Positions 1 to 10,211 of a stretch of 64,000 bases of DNA are shown here, piece after piece. The translations under genes and the position numbers were made by a program. The notes beneath the pieces are model-generated. The model saw only the letters and a program-made list of their open reading frames with translations. It did no database searches and was not told where the DNA came from. The stretch is taken from contig NZ_JAAIKR010000001.1 of assembly GCF_018221465.1 (NCBI RefSeq), forward strand, positions 310,001 to 374,000. Reading direction: 5' to 3'. The first letter of the stretch is position 1. Every line of letters begins with the position of its first letter. This stretch comes from Shewanella intestini. Lineage in GTDB: Bacteria > Pseudomonadota > Gammaproteobacteria > Enterobacterales > Shewanellaceae.

Positions 1-54
1 AATGAACTTGAACTGGTCATAAATAGCTTGATGGATTGTCGTAACGTTAAATAA
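1..54 (+). CDS. possible 3' end of an upstream gene (partial)
   Basis: Frame 1 is open from the left edge to a TAA at 52-54 and ends ...SLMDCRNVK. A rho-independent terminator follows about 25 bases later, which fits the end of a gene. Only 17 residues are visible, so the family cannot be recognised, and chance openness of this length is likely enough that the call is weak. Confidence 0.3.
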   Translation, partial: NELELVINSLMDCRNVK

Positions 55-77
55 ATTAGATGGTATATTTGATATTA

Positions 78-105
78 AAAAACGCACATTTTGTGCGTTT
101 TTTTT
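78..105 (+). terminator. rho-independent terminator upstream of nhaR
   Basis: An 8-bp perfect stem (AACGCACA / TGTGCGTT) with a 3-base loop is followed by a run of T. It would end transcription of whatever gene lies to the left of the window. Confidence 0.8.
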
Positions 106-249
106 CGTTAAAAATTCAATAAAGACATTATCTAAATACAACGACGAGTTGATTTGAGTGATTTTATCGACTTGCTTAGCTCAAAGGCGCTGATTTCATT
201 TGATAATGTGGTATGTTGATGCACTTAATCGCTTGTTATTGAGGAGTGT

Positions 250-1182
250 ATGCAGCATTTAAATTACAATCACCTTTATTATTTTTGGATGGTTAAACGA
301 AAAGGGTCAGTGACAAAAGCTGCAGAGGCACTTTGTCTTGCTCCGCAAACAATAACAGGGCAAATTCGAGCATTAGAAGAACGTCTAAAAGGTACCTTAT
401 TTAAACGAGTCGGGCGCAGTTTAGAAGCGACTGAGCTAGGGGAGTTAGTCTTTCGCTATGCTGATAAAATGTTTAACTTAAGCTATGAAATGCTTGATGT
501 TTTAAATTACCAAAAAGACGAGTCTATTTTGTTTGAAGTGGGAATTGCTGATGCGCTTTCAAAGGCACTCGCTAGTCGAGTGTTATTAAGTGTTATTCCT
601 ACCGATAGTTCAATGCATTTAGCATGTTATGAAGCCACTCATAGCAGTTTAATGCAGCGGTTGCGAGAGCATAAGTTAGATATGATTTTATCTGATTGTG
701 CTGGTCAGTCTTTAAAGTATCCCGATATTTTATCTAAAAAGCTCGGTGAATGTGGTATTAGCTTTTTCAGCTCAGAGCCGATTGATATTGAGTTTCCAAC
801 TTGCTTAGAGCATGAAAAGCTATTAATTCCGAGTAAACGCACTTCGTTAGGGCAGCAATTACATCGCTGGTTTTCTGATAAAAACTTAAATGTCAGTATC
901 TTAGGTGAGTTTGATGACGCTGCAATGATGAAAGCATTTGGCTATTTCCGGCGCGGGATTTTTATTGCGCCGTCGATTTATCGCCATGATATACTCGCGC
1001 AAGGGATGTATTTGCTGGGTGAAACCATGGATGTACGTGAAGAGTATCACGTCATGTTTGCTGAACGAATGATCCAGCATCCAGCGGTAAAAAGACTATT
1101 AGAAACTGATTTTTCTGATTTATTTTCAGGTAATGATCAGCAAGTCCGAGCATTCGAACATAGGAATAAACAAAGTAATTAG
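250..1182 (+). CDS. nhaR: LysR-family transcriptional activator NhaR
   Basis: A 310-residue LysR-type regulator. The N-terminal winged helix-turn-helix (about residues 5-65) contains NYNHLYYFW, AAEAL, PQTITGQIRALEERL and LFKR, which closely follow the NhaR family that activates the Na+/H+ antiporter gene nhaA and responds to Na+. The remainder is the effector-binding domain. The ATG is preceded by GAGGAG with good spacing. nhaA is not visible in this window. It is followed after 18 bases by sdhE and may share its transcript. The family assignment is firm; the target genes are inferred from the family. Confidence 0.9.
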   Translation: MQHLNYNHLYYFWMVKRKGSVTKAAEALCLAPQTITGQIRALEERLKGTLFKRVGRSLEATELGELVFRYADKMFNLSYEMLDVLNYQKDESILFEVGIADALSKALASRVLLSVIPTDSSMHLACYEATHSSLMQRLREHKLDMILSDCAGQSLKYPDILSKKLGECGISFFSSEPIDIEFPTCLEHEKLLIPSKRTSLGQQLHRWFSDKNLNVSILGEFDDAAMMKAFGYFRRGIFIAPSIYRHDILAQGMYLLGETMDVREEYHVMFAERMIQHPAVKRLLETDFSDLFSGNDQQVRAFEHRNKQSN

Positions 1183-1200
1183 CCGTTTAAGGAGAGACAG

Positions 1201-1449
1201 TTGGAGTTGATGAATATTGCCAGAGTTCGATGGGCTTGCCGTCGTGGTATGTTGGAGTTAGATGTTTTATTTCAGCCTTTTGTCGAAGCTCAATATCAAG
1301 AGTTAACGGAGACAGATAAACACACTTTTATCCGCCTGTTAGAATGTGAAGACCCAGAGTTATTTGCTTGGTTTATGGGACATGAAGTGTGTCCAGATCC
1401 TACCCTTGCAGATATGGTGATAAAAGTGCGCGGGCGCGCAATAGCTTAA
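1201..1449 (+). CDS. sdhE: succinate dehydrogenase flavinylation factor SdhE
   Basis: An 82-residue protein of the SdhE/YgfY family, which assists covalent FAD attachment to the flavoprotein subunits of succinate dehydrogenase and fumarate reductase in the cytoplasm. The family motif RRGMLELD (RGxxE) is present near residue 15. The start is TTG at 1201, chosen because GGAG lies 6 bases in front of it; the next ATG, at 1210, is too far from that site. Its neighbour nadB encodes another FAD-dependent enzyme and is convergent. A palindrome follows the stop codon. Confidence 0.88.
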   Translation: MELMNIARVRWACRRGMLELDVLFQPFVEAQYQELTETDKHTFIRLLECEDPELFAWFMGHEVCPDPTLADMVIKVRGRAIA

Positions 1450-1462
1450 TTCGAACAACTTA

Positions 1463-1488
1463 TATAAGCACCGCTGATGGTGCTTATA
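1463..1488. terminator. bidirectional hairpin between sdhE and nadB
   Basis: A 10-bp perfect inverted repeat (TATAAGCACC / GGTGCTTATA) with a 6-base loop lies between two convergent genes. It has no strong T run on either side, so it may be a weak terminator. Confidence 0.6.
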
Positions 1489-1554
1489 TGCTGTTCATAA
1501 CACTGATTTTAGCCAAAGGTCAGTGGTGTTACTAACGTCATTCAGCCATTAAGG

Positions 1555-3168
1555 TTAATTGTCAGGCTTTAATACTGTGGGCTGTGGATTTTCAAGCTGC
1601 TGTGGGTAATCAAGATTGTAATGTAAGCCACGGCTTTCTTTACGCTCCATTGCACTGCGAATAATAAGCTCAGCCACTTGCACCAAATTGCGCAGCTCAA
1701 GTAAATTATTACTCACTCGGAAATTAGAGTAATACTCTTGAATTTCTTGTTGCAGCATTAAGCAGCGACGCAAGGCTCGCTCAAGGCGTTTATCCGTTCT
1801 TACAATACCGACATAATCCCACATAAATAAACGTAATTCATGCCAATTATGAGCAATAACGACTTCTTCATCTGAGTTACCAACCTGGCTTTCATCCCAA
1901 GATGGAATCGTGGGGTATGTGGTATGTTTATGCAATTGAGATTCGATATCTTGAGATGCCGCGCGAGCAAAGACTAAACACTCTAGCAGTGAATTACTTG
2001 CAAGACGGTTAGCCCCGTGAAGGCCTGTGTAAGCGACTTCGCCAATGGCATATAATCCATTGATATCAGTTTGGCCGTGAAGGTCGGTCATCACGCCGCC
2101 GCAAGTATAATGCGCGGCAGGTACAACCGGAATAGGGGTTTTAGTGATATCGATACCAATACTAAGGCAGCGTTCATAAATGGTTGGGAAATGCTTGATT
2201 ATGAATTCAGCCGATTTATGGGTGATATCTAAATAAACGCAATCTGACCCAAGGCGTTTCATTTCATAATCGATAGCTCTTGCCACCACATCGCGTGGTG
2301 CTAACTCTGCTCTTTCGTCAAAGTCGGGCATAAACCTGCTGCCATCAGGGCGGCGTAGAAAAGCGCCTTCACCACGTAAAGCTTCGGTTAAAAGAAAGTT
2401 TTTAGCGTCGGCGTGATATAGGCAAGTAGGATGAAATTGATTGAACTCCATATTTGCCACGCGGCAACCCGCGCGCCAAGCCATAGCGATACCATCACCG
2501 CTGGCGATATCGGGGTTTGATGTGTACTGATAAACTTTTGAACTGCCGCCAGTCGCTAACGCCACAAATTTAGCCGAAACTGATTCAACATGTTCTTTAT
2601 CTCTATTCCAAACATAAGCACCTAAAACCCTATTACCAGGACGATTTAACTTACGTGTCGTGATTAAATCAATGGCATTATAGCGCTCTAATACTTTGAT
2701 ATTAGGATGATTTAGTGCTTGATCTTGCAATGTGACTTGAACCGCTTTACCGGTGGCATCTGCCGAATGTAAAATTCGGCGGTGGCTATGACCGCCTTCT
2801 CGGGTTAAGTGATAAGGCGCTGACGATTCATCTCCGTCATTGACTTCTTCTTTATCAAATGCCACGCCGCAATTAATCAGCCACTTCATGGCATCTTTGG
2901 CATTCTCTGCGGTATAAGTGACAACTTGTTTATCACATAGGCCCGCGCCAGCTATTAACGTGTCATCGACATGGGACTCAATGGTATCACTTTCATCAAA
3001 CACTGAAGCAATACCGCCTTGAGCATAAAACGTTGAGCCTTCAGCAAGAGGGCCTTTTGAAATTAAAATGACTTGGTGTTTAGCCGCTAAGTGAAGTGCA
3101 AGAGTTAACCCAGCAGCACCACTGCCTATGACTAAAATATCAGATTGGTGTTCAACAACTTGTTTCAT
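1555..3168 (-). CDS. nadB: L-aspartate oxidase NadB
   Basis: A 537-residue flavoenzyme of the first step of NAD biosynthesis, oxidising L-aspartate to iminoaspartate for NadA. The N-terminal dinucleotide-binding motif GSGAAGL is at about residues 16-22. Family blocks [42 protein letters not shown] and HYTCGGV follow. The C-terminus is the helical domain of the succinate dehydrogenase/fumarate reductase flavoprotein family. The length is the usual one. nadB is convergent with sdhE, and its promoter must lie in the 660-base gap shared with rpoE, which is divergent; in many gammaproteobacteria nadB and rpoE are likewise divergent neighbours. Confidence 0.95.
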   Translation of the reverse strand: MKQVVEHQSDILVIGSGAAGLTLALHLAAKHQVILISKGPLAEGSTFYAQGGIASVFDESDTIESHVDDTLIAGAGLCDKQVVTYTAENAKDAMKWLINCGVAFDKEEVNDGDESSAPYHLTREGGHSHRRILHSADATGKAVQVTLQDQALNHPNIKVLERYNAIDLITTRKLNRPGNRVLGAYVWNRDKEHVESVSAKFVALATGGSSKVYQYTSNPDIASGDGIAMAWRAGCRVANMEFNQFHPTCLYHADAKNFLLTEALRGEGAFLRRPDGSRFMPDFDERAELAPRDVVARAIDYEMKRLGSDCVYLDITHKSAEFIIKHFPTIYERCLSIGIDITKTPIPVVPAAHYTCGGVMTDLHGQTDINGLYAIGEVAYTGLHGANRLASNSLLECLVFARAASQDIESQLHKHTTYPTIPSWDESQVGNSDEEVVIAHNWHELRLFMWDYVGIVRTDKRLERALRRCLMLQQEIQEYYSNFRVSNNLLELRNLVQVAELIIRSAMERKESRGLHYNLDYPQQLENPQPTVLKPDN

Positions 3169-3828
3169 CGGGTATCATGGATGGATAAGACGTTTCGATA
3201 TGGTAAAACAATTCACCATTCATGGGTACTGAAACAAGTCATATTGTGTTTTTTTCATTGAATTATTTTGCTTTGGTGACGTTACGATATTTATATGGCA
3301 AGTGAATATGTCAATGGGGAGGCATATGTCACTTATTTCTGTAGACGATGGAATGTCTTTTGAGTTTAACAATTTGTATATCAGCAAGTCATAGGAAGGC
3401 TATTGAGTATCATGACGTTGTGGAACAGGGTAAAATAGTTCTACGATTGCTTTGTAAAATATTGAAAAATCAATAAAATGACCCAGAAAAACAGAGAACG
3501 TCATTACTTGTGGTTGCCACGATGAAAAAGATTGTCTTTACAACATTTCACTCGTGCATGTAACTTCCTTATAATGCCGATGTTGAAAACAATAAAAATT
3601 TATATAACCCTTATTTTATAAGACTTAGGACAAAGGGTTGCCCCATAAATGCATTATTAAATGATGTTTTTGCTTTCTTAATTAAGCGCTAAAGTAAGAT
3701 GAGATAGCATAGAATAAATTTTTTTTAATAATATTTAGAACTTTTTTCATATCACTGAGTCTACTTAATAAGAGCGAGATTCGAGCGACAAAGAAATCAG
3801 TTATCAGATTTAGGAGTAGTCGGCTCGG
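3169..3828. other. 660-base divergent intergenic region nadB / rpoE
   Basis: This gap holds the divergent promoters of nadB and rpoE, including a sigma-E-like promoter near 3737-3764. I see no long ORF. A 22-codon ORF at 3326-3394 has a strong GGGGAGG three bases before its ATG but no recognisable product; it is listed as a finding only. Confidence 0.6.
3737..3764 (+). promoter_or_regulatory. sigma-E-type promoter of the rpoE operon
   Basis: AGAACTT at 3737-3743, a 16-base spacer, then TCTAC at 3760-3764. This is close to the sigma-E consensus (GGAACTT, about 16 bases, TCTRA), which fits autoregulation of rpoE. It lies about 65 bases upstream of the rpoE ATG. Confidence 0.65.
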
Positions 3829-4407
3829 ATGAGTGGACAAGACAGCGATCAACAATTAGTTGAAAAGGTACAACAAGGCGATAAAAACGCATTTAACCTA
3901 TTAGTACTTAAGTATCAAAACAAAGTGATGAGCCTGATTTCTAGATATGTAAGAAATCAAGCCGACGTAGCGGATGTAACGCAAGAGGCTTTCATCAAAG
4001 CGTACAGAGCTTTAGCAAACTTTAGAGGCGACAGTGCTTTTTACACTTGGCTTTACCGAATAGCCGTTAATACGGCTAAGAATCATCTTACTTCTCAAGG
4101 AAGGAAAGCACCGGCAAACGATGTCGATGTTGAAGATGCAGAATTTTATGATGGTAACGACGCACTTAAAGAATTTGCGTCACCAGAAAGAATGTTACTT
4201 AAAGATGAAATGAGTCATGTCATTTTTAGTACTTTAGAATCTTTGCCAGAAGAATTAAAAATGGCGATATCACTTCGTGAACTTGATGGTATGAGTTATG
4301 AGGATATCGCTAATGTAATGGAATGTCCTGTCGGGACCGTTCGTTCTAGAATTTTTAGGGCACGAGAAGCTATTGATAAACAACTCCAACCTTTACTTGA
4401 AAAGTAA
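3829..4407 (+). CDS. rpoE: RNA polymerase sigma factor RpoE (sigma-E)
   Basis: A 192-residue extracytoplasmic-function sigma factor. Region 2 includes YQNKVMSLISRY and DVTQEAFIKAYRAL; region 4 includes SLRELDGMSYEDIANVMECPVGTVRSRIFRAREAI near the C-terminus. It directs the envelope-stress response and is held by the anti-sigma factor RseA encoded next. The operon continues rseA-rseB-rseC, the canonical order, and a sigma-E-like promoter precedes it, so positive autoregulation is likely. Confidence 0.97.
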   Translation: MSGQDSDQQLVEKVQQGDKNAFNLLVLKYQNKVMSLISRYVRNQADVADVTQEAFIKAYRALANFRGDSAFYTWLYRIAVNTAKNHLTSQGRKAPANDVDVEDAEFYDGNDALKEFASPERMLLKDEMSHVIFSTLESLPEELKMAISLRELDGMSYEDIANVMECPVGTVRSRIFRAREAIDKQLQPLLEK

Positions 4408-4446
4408 AATTGGAAAGTAACAGCTTTAAACCAAAATGGGTGAAAA

Positions 4447-5007
4447 ATGCTTAAGACAAATCAAGAGTGGATTTCTGAAGTTGTAGATGGCGAAGCCGAT
4501 GCAAATGCTGTTTCGGCGATGGCTTCGGACACTAGCACACATGAGCAGTGGCAACGTTATCATTTGATTGGCGATGCTATGCGCGGTGAGCTACCAGAAA
4601 AAATCGATTTAGATTTAACCGCAAGTATTGCTGCTGCAATTGATCTTGAGCCTACGGTTATCGCACCGAAAGCATCGCCAGCGATTGAACTGCCTGAACA
4701 AAAAAGCAATGTGGTACCATTTTTTAAACAATTTGGCCAATATGCGATTGCGGCTTCAGTCGCGTTAGTTGCAATTCTTAGTGTTTACCAAACTCCGTCT
4801 GAAGATGAGTCGCCATTACCGGTTCTTAATACTCGCCCACTAGTTGGTAGTGTTTCACCTGTGAGCTATCAAACCGGTGCCGCACAAGAGCAAAATAATG
4901 AGAACCTAATTGAACAGCGCCGACGTGTAAATACTTATATTCAAGACCATATGTTACAGCAACGTCTTAATCCAAGTGTTGTCAATCAGCCAGCAGATAA
5001 GCAATAA
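4447..5007 (+). CDS. rseA: anti-sigma-E factor RseA
   Basis: A 186-residue inner-membrane protein. The N-terminal cytoplasmic domain (EWISEVVDGEAD, QRYHLIGDAMRGE) is the sigma-binding part. A single transmembrane segment lies near residues 95-115 (YAIAASVALVAILSVY), followed by a periplasmic tail rich in Gln, Asn and Arg. Regulated proteolysis by DegS and RseP, known for this family, releases sigma-E. It sits 39 bases after rpoE and before rseB. Confidence 0.93.
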   Translation: MLKTNQEWISEVVDGEADANAVSAMASDTSTHEQWQRYHLIGDAMRGELPEKIDLDLTASIAAAIDLEPTVIAPKASPAIELPEQKSNVVPFFKQFGQYAIAASVALVAILSVYQTPSEDESPLPVLNTRPLVGSVSPVSYQTGAAQEQNNENLIEQRRRVNTYIQDHMLQQRLNPSVVNQPADKQ

Positions 5008-5042
5008 TAGCTGCCATTTCATCATTTTGTTAAGGAGTTAGC

Positions 5043-5975
5043 TTGCGCGTCTTCCTGCTAGCACTTTTAGTTTTATCTTTTCCTTCGCTTGCCAACGAAG
5101 AACTTTCAGCAAAAGCATGGCTTGATAACATGAGTCATGCGCTTAAAGATAGACAATACAAAGCGTCTATTATTCAATTGCAATCAAATCATATTCGTCC
5201 ATTAATCTACATTCATGGCATTGTTGATAAATCTCCGGTTGCATTTTTAGAATACCTCAATGGTCCGCCTAAAAATATCGTTAGGATAGATAATACCGTC
5301 ACCTTTATTGAGCATGACCAACCACCTTACAGTGTTACTTCTGCGAGAATACAAGGTATTTGGCCATCTTCTCTTGCTGGTGATATTACTCATCTAGCAC
5401 AAGGTTATGAATTTGTCATAGGTGGTCGCAGCCGCATTGCTGGTCGTCCTGGGCAAATGATCCGTTTTATAGCCAAAGATGATTATCGTTATGATGCTCA
5501 GGTTTGGGTTGACATGGATACCTACCTGCCACTGCGTTTTGATTTGATTAATCGCGACAAACAATTACTTGAACAAACAATGGTTGTTGAATTAGTTGAA
5601 TTGGATGAGCCTGCTAATATTTTAGTTGAAGCTAAAAAACAAGAATGGCCACCTGTGATGAATTCAGCTCAAAGAAATGAAGCGCAAAATTGGCAATTTA
5701 ATTGGTTACCACAAGGGTTTGATATTGTAGTTAAAGATAACCATCGCCTTATTGGTAGCCAAGAACCCGTTGAGTATATTGCACTAAGTGATGGGCTGAC
5801 TAACGTATCTGTTTATGTTGCTTTTGCAAAACACAGCCCTATGCCAGATAAGCTTATTACCCGTAATGGCTTGTCTATGGTCACCGAAATTGTGGGAAAT
5901 GCCGAAGTGGTTGCCGTAGGTAAAATGCCTACCGAAACATTACAAAAAATTGCATCGAGTTTAGTGTTAAAATAA
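5043..5975 (+). CDS. rseB: periplasmic sigma-E regulator RseB
   Basis: A 310-residue MucB/RseB-family protein that binds the periplasmic part of RseA and shields it from DegS. A signal peptide (MRVFLLALLVLSFPSLA, predicted cut before NEE) starts the protein. The two-domain lipoprotein-carrier-like fold of the family fits the length. The start is TTG at 5043, chosen because AAGGAG lies 5 bases upstream and because it creates the signal peptide. It follows rseA by 35 bases. Confidence 0.93.
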   Translation: MRVFLLALLVLSFPSLANEELSAKAWLDNMSHALKDRQYKASIIQLQSNHIRPLIYIHGIVDKSPVAFLEYLNGPPKNIVRIDNTVTFIEHDQPPYSVTSARIQGIWPSSLAGDITHLAQGYEFVIGGRSRIAGRPGQMIRFIAKDDYRYDAQVWVDMDTYLPLRFDLINRDKQLLEQTMVVELVELDEPANILVEAKKQEWPPVMNSAQRNEAQNWQFNWLPQGFDIVVKDNHRLIGSQEPVEYIALSDGLTNVSVYVAFAKHSPMPDKLITRNGLSMVTEIVGNAEVVAVGKMPTETLQKIASSLVLK

Positions 5976-6006
5976 GCACAGACTCAATAACACGTATTTG
6001 GTAATT

Positions 6007-6513
6007 ATGGCTGACACACAACATAAACCTTATTCACCTCAATTTGAACCAATTAGCTTGTTGGAAGAGCTTGCGCATGTCATCGATTATCAAGATGGCT
6101 GGGCAAGAGTTGAGGTTGAATTGAAAAGTGCCTGTAATCATTGCAAAAACAGTGATAATTGTGGCACAGCTACCGTTGCCAAAGCTTTCTCTGTTAAAAC
6201 TCAACAGTTTTCAATCCCTTCAGCTAAACCTTGCTCGCGTGGCGACATTTTAAAAATAGGCCTTGCTGAAAGCGTTATTATTAAGTCAGCGGCATTAGTT
6301 TATCTTATGCCTTTATTGGGATTATTTTGTGCAGCAGCAGTAGGGCAATTATTAGGCACTGTTCTAAGTTTAAATCCCAATGCTTTTGCTATGTTGTTTG
6401 GGGCCGTTGGCGGCGTATTGGGTTGGATGGTTGCTAAGCGTTTAGCTAAAAAGTTAGAAAGACAAGCAGAACCTGTCATCATTCAATATCTAGGGCAACA
6501 ACTTCCACAGTAA
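6007..6513 (+). CDS. rseC: SoxR-reducing/sigma-E operon protein RseC
   Basis: An RseC/MucC-family inner-membrane protein of about 168 residues. The N-terminal part has a cysteine cluster (CNHCKNSDNCG), which the family may use for redox or metal binding. Two transmembrane segments follow (about residues 92-112 and 119-140). A basic stretch KRLAKKLERQ ends it. The frame also offers TTG at 5998; ATG 6007 was preferred, but no clear ribosome-binding site decides between them. It is the last gene of the rpoE-rseABC group. Confidence 0.85.
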   Translation: MADTQHKPYSPQFEPISLLEELAHVIDYQDGWARVEVELKSACNHCKNSDNCGTATVAKAFSVKTQQFSIPSAKPCSRGDILKIGLAESVIIKSAALVYLMPLLGLFCAAAVGQLLGTVLSLNPNAFAMLFGAVGGVLGWMVAKRLAKKLERQAEPVIIQYLGQQLPQ

Positions 6514-6646
6514 ACCACCTTCATTGCAACAATTTACCTCCTAAGAATGACCGCTTTAGCATTAATCTCATTGGTATTCACCCCGTGATCAGGTACAATT
6601 TGCCACCTTTCTATTAATAACAATAAGTAGTCATCACAGCAGCATA

Positions 6647-8437
6647 ATGAAACACATTAGAAACTTTTCGATTATTGCCCATATCGACCATGGCAAATCT
6701 ACCTTATCCGATCGTCTCATTCAGGTGTGTGGAGGCTTAACAGACCGTGAAATGGATGCACAAGTCCTTGACTCAATGGATATTGAGCGCGAACGCGGCA
6801 TTACTATTAAAGCCCAAAGCGTCACATTAGACTACAAAGCCAAAGACGGTGAAACTTATCAATTAAACTTCATTGACACTCCTGGTCACGTTGACTTCTC
6901 TTATGAAGTTTCTCGTTCGCTTGCCGCATGTGAAGGTGCTTTACTTGTTGTTGATGCGGGCCAAGGTGTAGAAGCGCAAACGTTGGCTAACTGTTATACC
7001 GCACTTGAGATGGACTTAGATGTTGTTCCCGTCTTAAATAAAATCGATTTACCTCAAGCTGAGCCTGAACGGGTGGCTGAAGAGATTGAAGATATTGTCG
7101 GTATTGATGCAATGGATGCGGTACGCTGCTCAGCCAAAACAGGTATTGGTGTTGAGGATGTGTTAGAGGACATCATTGCTAAAATTCCACCGCCAGAAGG
7201 TGATGTTAACGGTCAATTGCAAGCCCTTATTATTGACTCATGGTTTGACTCCTATCTAGGGGTTGTATCATTAGTGCGTATTAAACACGGCACCTTGAAA
7301 AAGGGTGACAAGTTTAAAGTGATGTCTACTGGACAAAACTACAATGCTGACCGAGTTGGTATTTTTACACCGAAACAAACTGATACTGCTGAGTTAAAAG
7401 CCGGCGAAGTAGGCTTTGTTATTTCAGGTATTAAAGAAATTCATGGTGCACCTGTCGGTGATACATTAACCCATGCTAAACACGGTGCAGAAGAAGCATT
7501 ACCGGGTTTTCAACGTGTTAAGCCACAGGTTTACGCGGGTGTATTCCCCATTTCTACTGATGAGTATGAAAGTTTCCGTGATGCGTTAAATAAACTGAGT
7601 TTAAATGATGCGTCTTTGTTCTTTGAACCTGAAACGTCAGGTGCGCTTGGCTTCGGTTTCCGTATTGGTTACCTTGGTTTGCTGCACATGGAGATTATTC
7701 AAGAGCGTTTAGAGCGTGAATACAATCTTGATTTAATTACCACTGCACCAACGGTTGTTTATGAAGTTATTTTGACTAACGGTGAAACTGTTTATGTCGA
7801 TAACCCATCAGACTTACCTGCACTAAACAATATTGAAGAAATTCGTGAGCCAATTGTTGAAGCCAATATCTTAGTACCTAAAGAATACTTAGGTAACGTT
7901 ATTACATTATGTGTAGATAAACGTGGTATTCAAACTAATATGGTATATCACGGTAACCAAGTTGCGGTGACTTATCATATGCCGATGGCTGAAGTGGTTA
8001 TGGACTTTTTTGACCGCTTAAAATCCACAAGTCGTGGCTATGCATCACTTGAATATAACTTTATTCACTTTGAAGCTGCCGACATGGTACGTCTTGATAT
8101 CTTGATTAATGGTGATCGCGTTGATGCTTTAGCGATGATCATTCACCGCAATAACATTCGTCATCGTGGTTTGGCGTTAGTGGATAAAATGAAAGAACTT
8201 ATCCCAAGACAGATGTTTGATATTGCAGTGCAAGCAGCAGTGGGCAGTCAAATTATTGCGCGTTCAACCATTAAAGCATTACGTAAAGATGTTACCGCAA
8301 AATGTTATGGTGGTGATGTTTCACGTAAGAAGAAACTGTTAAATAAACAAAAAGAAGGTAAAAAACGCATGAAGTCAGTGGGTAATGTTGAAGTGCCGCA
8401 AGAAGCCTTCCTTGCGGTATTAAAACTAAATGATTAA
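6647..8437 (+). CDS. lepA: elongation factor 4 (LepA)
   Basis: A 596-residue translational GTPase. The G domain shows AHIDHGKST (G1), DTPGHVDFS (G3) and LNKIDLP (G4). The EF-G-like domains II, III and V follow, then the family-specific C-terminal domain ([23 protein letters not shown]). It binds ribosomes at the inner membrane; the precise role in initiation or back-translocation is debated. It lies 133 bases after rseC and before lepB, the usual order. Confidence 0.97.
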   Translation: MKHIRNFSIIAHIDHGKSTLSDRLIQVCGGLTDREMDAQVLDSMDIERERGITIKAQSVTLDYKAKDGETYQLNFIDTPGHVDFSYEVSRSLAACEGALLVVDAGQGVEAQTLANCYTALEMDLDVVPVLNKIDLPQAEPERVAEEIEDIVGIDAMDAVRCSAKTGIGVEDVLEDIIAKIPPPEGDVNGQLQALIIDSWFDSYLGVVSLVRIKHGTLKKGDKFKVMSTGQNYNADRVGIFTPKQTDTAELKAGEVGFVISGIKEIHGAPVGDTLTHAKHGAEEALPGFQRVKPQVYAGVFPISTDEYESFRDALNKLSLNDASLFFEPETSGALGFGFRIGYLGLLHMEIIQERLEREYNLDLITTAPTVVYEVILTNGETVYVDNPSDLPALNNIEEIREPIVEANILVPKEYLGNVITLCVDKRGIQTNMVYHGNQVAVTYHMPMAEVVMDFFDRLKSTSRGYASLEYNFIHFEAADMVRLDILINGDRVDALAMIIHRNNIRHRGLALVDKMKELIPRQMFDIAVQAAVGSQIIARSTIKALRKDVTAKCYGGDVSRKKKLLNKQKEGKKRMKSVGNVEVPQEAFLAVLKLND

Positions 8438-8466
8438 TACAAATTAATTGTTTATTTTATAGAGTT

Positions 8467-8491
8467 ATAACGCCGCGTATTGCGGCGTTAT
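8467..8491 (+). terminator. GC-rich hairpin after lepA
   Basis: A 10-bp perfect stem (ATAACGCCGC / GCGGCGTTAT) with a 5-base loop lies 30 bases after the lepA stop. The following bases (CGTTATT) are not a full T run, so this may be a partial terminator or a processing hairpin between lepA and lepB. Confidence 0.55.
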
Positions 8492-8616
8492 CGTTATTAA
8501 TGTATTCCTAATAATATACCTTGTTACATTCATTAAACTGTATCTTAAGCGTATGCCGCGCATACTGAATTGATCATTGGTTTTTTGAACAACATCATTC
8601 TTGGAGTTAACCTGCA

Positions 8617-9531
8617 ATGGCAGCCCATTTTTCTGTAATACTTGTTCTTGTCACGCTAATAAGTGGTTTGATTTGGCTTGTTGACGTTGTCTTCTTCGCC
8701 CCTAAACGCCGCGAAAGTTTAGAAATTGCCCAAGCAAACGGTGTGACCTTATCTGACGAAGATATGGATAAAATTATTCGTGAGCCGGTTCTTGTTGAAA
8801 CCGCGCACTCTATTTTCCCTGTGATTGCGATTGTGATGATTTTGCGTTCATTTATTTATGAACCATTTCAAATACCATCTGGGTCAATGAAACCAACGTT
8901 ACTGGTTGGGGATTTCATTTTGGTTGAAAAGTTTAGTTATGGTTTACGTGATCCGGTATGGCGTAAAAAACTCATTGAAACTGGCGAGCCTGAACGCGGT
9001 GATGTGTTTGTGTTCAAATATCCAGAAAATCCGAATATTGACTATATTAAACGTGTTGTTGGTTTACCGGGCGACAAGATTATTTACCGTAATAAGCAGT
9101 TATGGATTAAACCTGCATGTCACAGCGGTGAAAATTGCCCGAAAACAATTAAAATTGATCAAAAACAAGTTAATCAAGGAGAGTTCACCTTAAATGGTAC
9201 GCCATTAAAACGTCTTACGGAACAATTAGGTGATGTAACTCATGATGTACTAATTAACCCAAGTAGAACCGACCCAACGCAGTTGTATTACCAACAACCG
9301 GGCTTACCTGCTACGGAATTTTTTGTCCCAGAAGGACAATATTTTGCAATGGGTGATAACCGAGATAATAGTACTGATAGCCGCTACTGGGGATTTGTTC
9401 CTGAAGCAAACTTAGTCGGTAAAGCGGTCGCAATTTGGATCAGTTTTGAATTTGATAGAACGCCTGATAGTTGGCTACCAACATGGGTGCCAACTGGTGT
9501 ACGCTTTGAAAGAACAGGTGGCATTGTTTAA
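8617..9531 (+). CDS. lepB: signal peptidase I
   Basis: A 304-residue S26 signal peptidase that removes signal peptides from exported proteins at the inner membrane. Two N-terminal membrane segments (about residues 5-27 and 63-82) precede the catalytic domain. The nucleophile is Ser90 in PSGSMKPT and the general base is Lys145 in [29 protein letters not shown] is the family's C-terminal box. Its stop codon overlaps the rnc start by one base, so translation is coupled. Confidence 0.97.
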   Translation: MAAHFSVILVLVTLISGLIWLVDVVFFAPKRRESLEIAQANGVTLSDEDMDKIIREPVLVETAHSIFPVIAIVMILRSFIYEPFQIPSGSMKPTLLVGDFILVEKFSYGLRDPVWRKKLIETGEPERGDVFVFKYPENPNIDYIKRVVGLPGDKIIYRNKQLWIKPACHSGENCPKTIKIDQKQVNQGEFTLNGTPLKRLTEQLGDVTHDVLINPSRTDPTQLYYQQPGLPATEFFVPEGQYFAMGDNRDNSTDSRYWGFVPEANLVGKAVAIWISFEFDRTPDSWLPTWVPTGVRFERTGGIV

Positions 9532-10211
9532 TGGAACCAATTAAAAATTTACCAAGACTGTGTCGCACATTAGGCTATGAATTTAATAACATTGAATTAT
9601 TAAAGCAAGCGTTAACACACCGAAGTGCTGCGAACAAACACAATGAACGACTAGAGTTTCTTGGTGATTCAATTTTGTCAGTGGTTATTTCTGATGCTTT
9701 ATATCATCAATTCCCAAAAGTGACAGAAGGTGACTTAAGCCGTATGCGTTCAACCTTAGTAAAAGGTGAAACCCTAACGGTTATTGGTCAAGAGTTTAAA
9801 CTAGGTGACTATTTATTCTTAGGCCCAGGAGAGTTAAAAAGTGGCGGTTTTAGACGCGAATCGATTCTTGCCGATGCCGTTGAAGCGATTATTGGTGCGA
9901 TTTACCTAGATGCTGATTTAGAAGTTTGCCGTAAATTGTTACTCACTTGGTATCAACAGCGCTTAGCTGAAATCAAACCCGGCATTAACCAGAAAGACCC
10001 TAAAACATTACTGCAGGAACACTTACAAGGTTTTAAAAAACCATTGCCTGAATATCAAGTGGTGAATGTTCAAGGTGAAGCACATAATCAAACCTTTACA
10101 GTTGAATGCCGCGTACATGAACTTGACCAAGCCGTTACTGGTATTGCCAGTTCTCGTCGTAAAGCTGAGCAACTTGCTGCCGCTAAGGTATTGGAGAAAA
10201 TCAAACCATGA
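9531..10211 (+). CDS. rnc: ribonuclease III
   Basis: A 226-residue double-strand-specific endoribonuclease that processes rRNA precursors and structured mRNAs. The signature [11 protein letters not shown] is at about residues 40-50, and a second acidic site is in [13 protein letters not shown] (about 115-127). The C-terminal double-stranded-RNA-binding domain runs from about residue 155. It overlaps lepB by one base and era by four. Confidence 0.97.
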   Translation: MEPIKNLPRLCRTLGYEFNNIELLKQALTHRSAANKHNERLEFLGDSILSVVISDALYHQFPKVTEGDLSRMRSTLVKGETLTVIGQEFKLGDYLFLGPGELKSGGFRRESILADAVEAIIGAIYLDADLEVCRKLLLTWYQQRLAEIKPGINQKDPKTLLQEHLQGFKKPLPEYQVVNVQGEAHNQTFTVECRVHELDQAVTGIASSRRKAEQLAAAKVLEKIKP

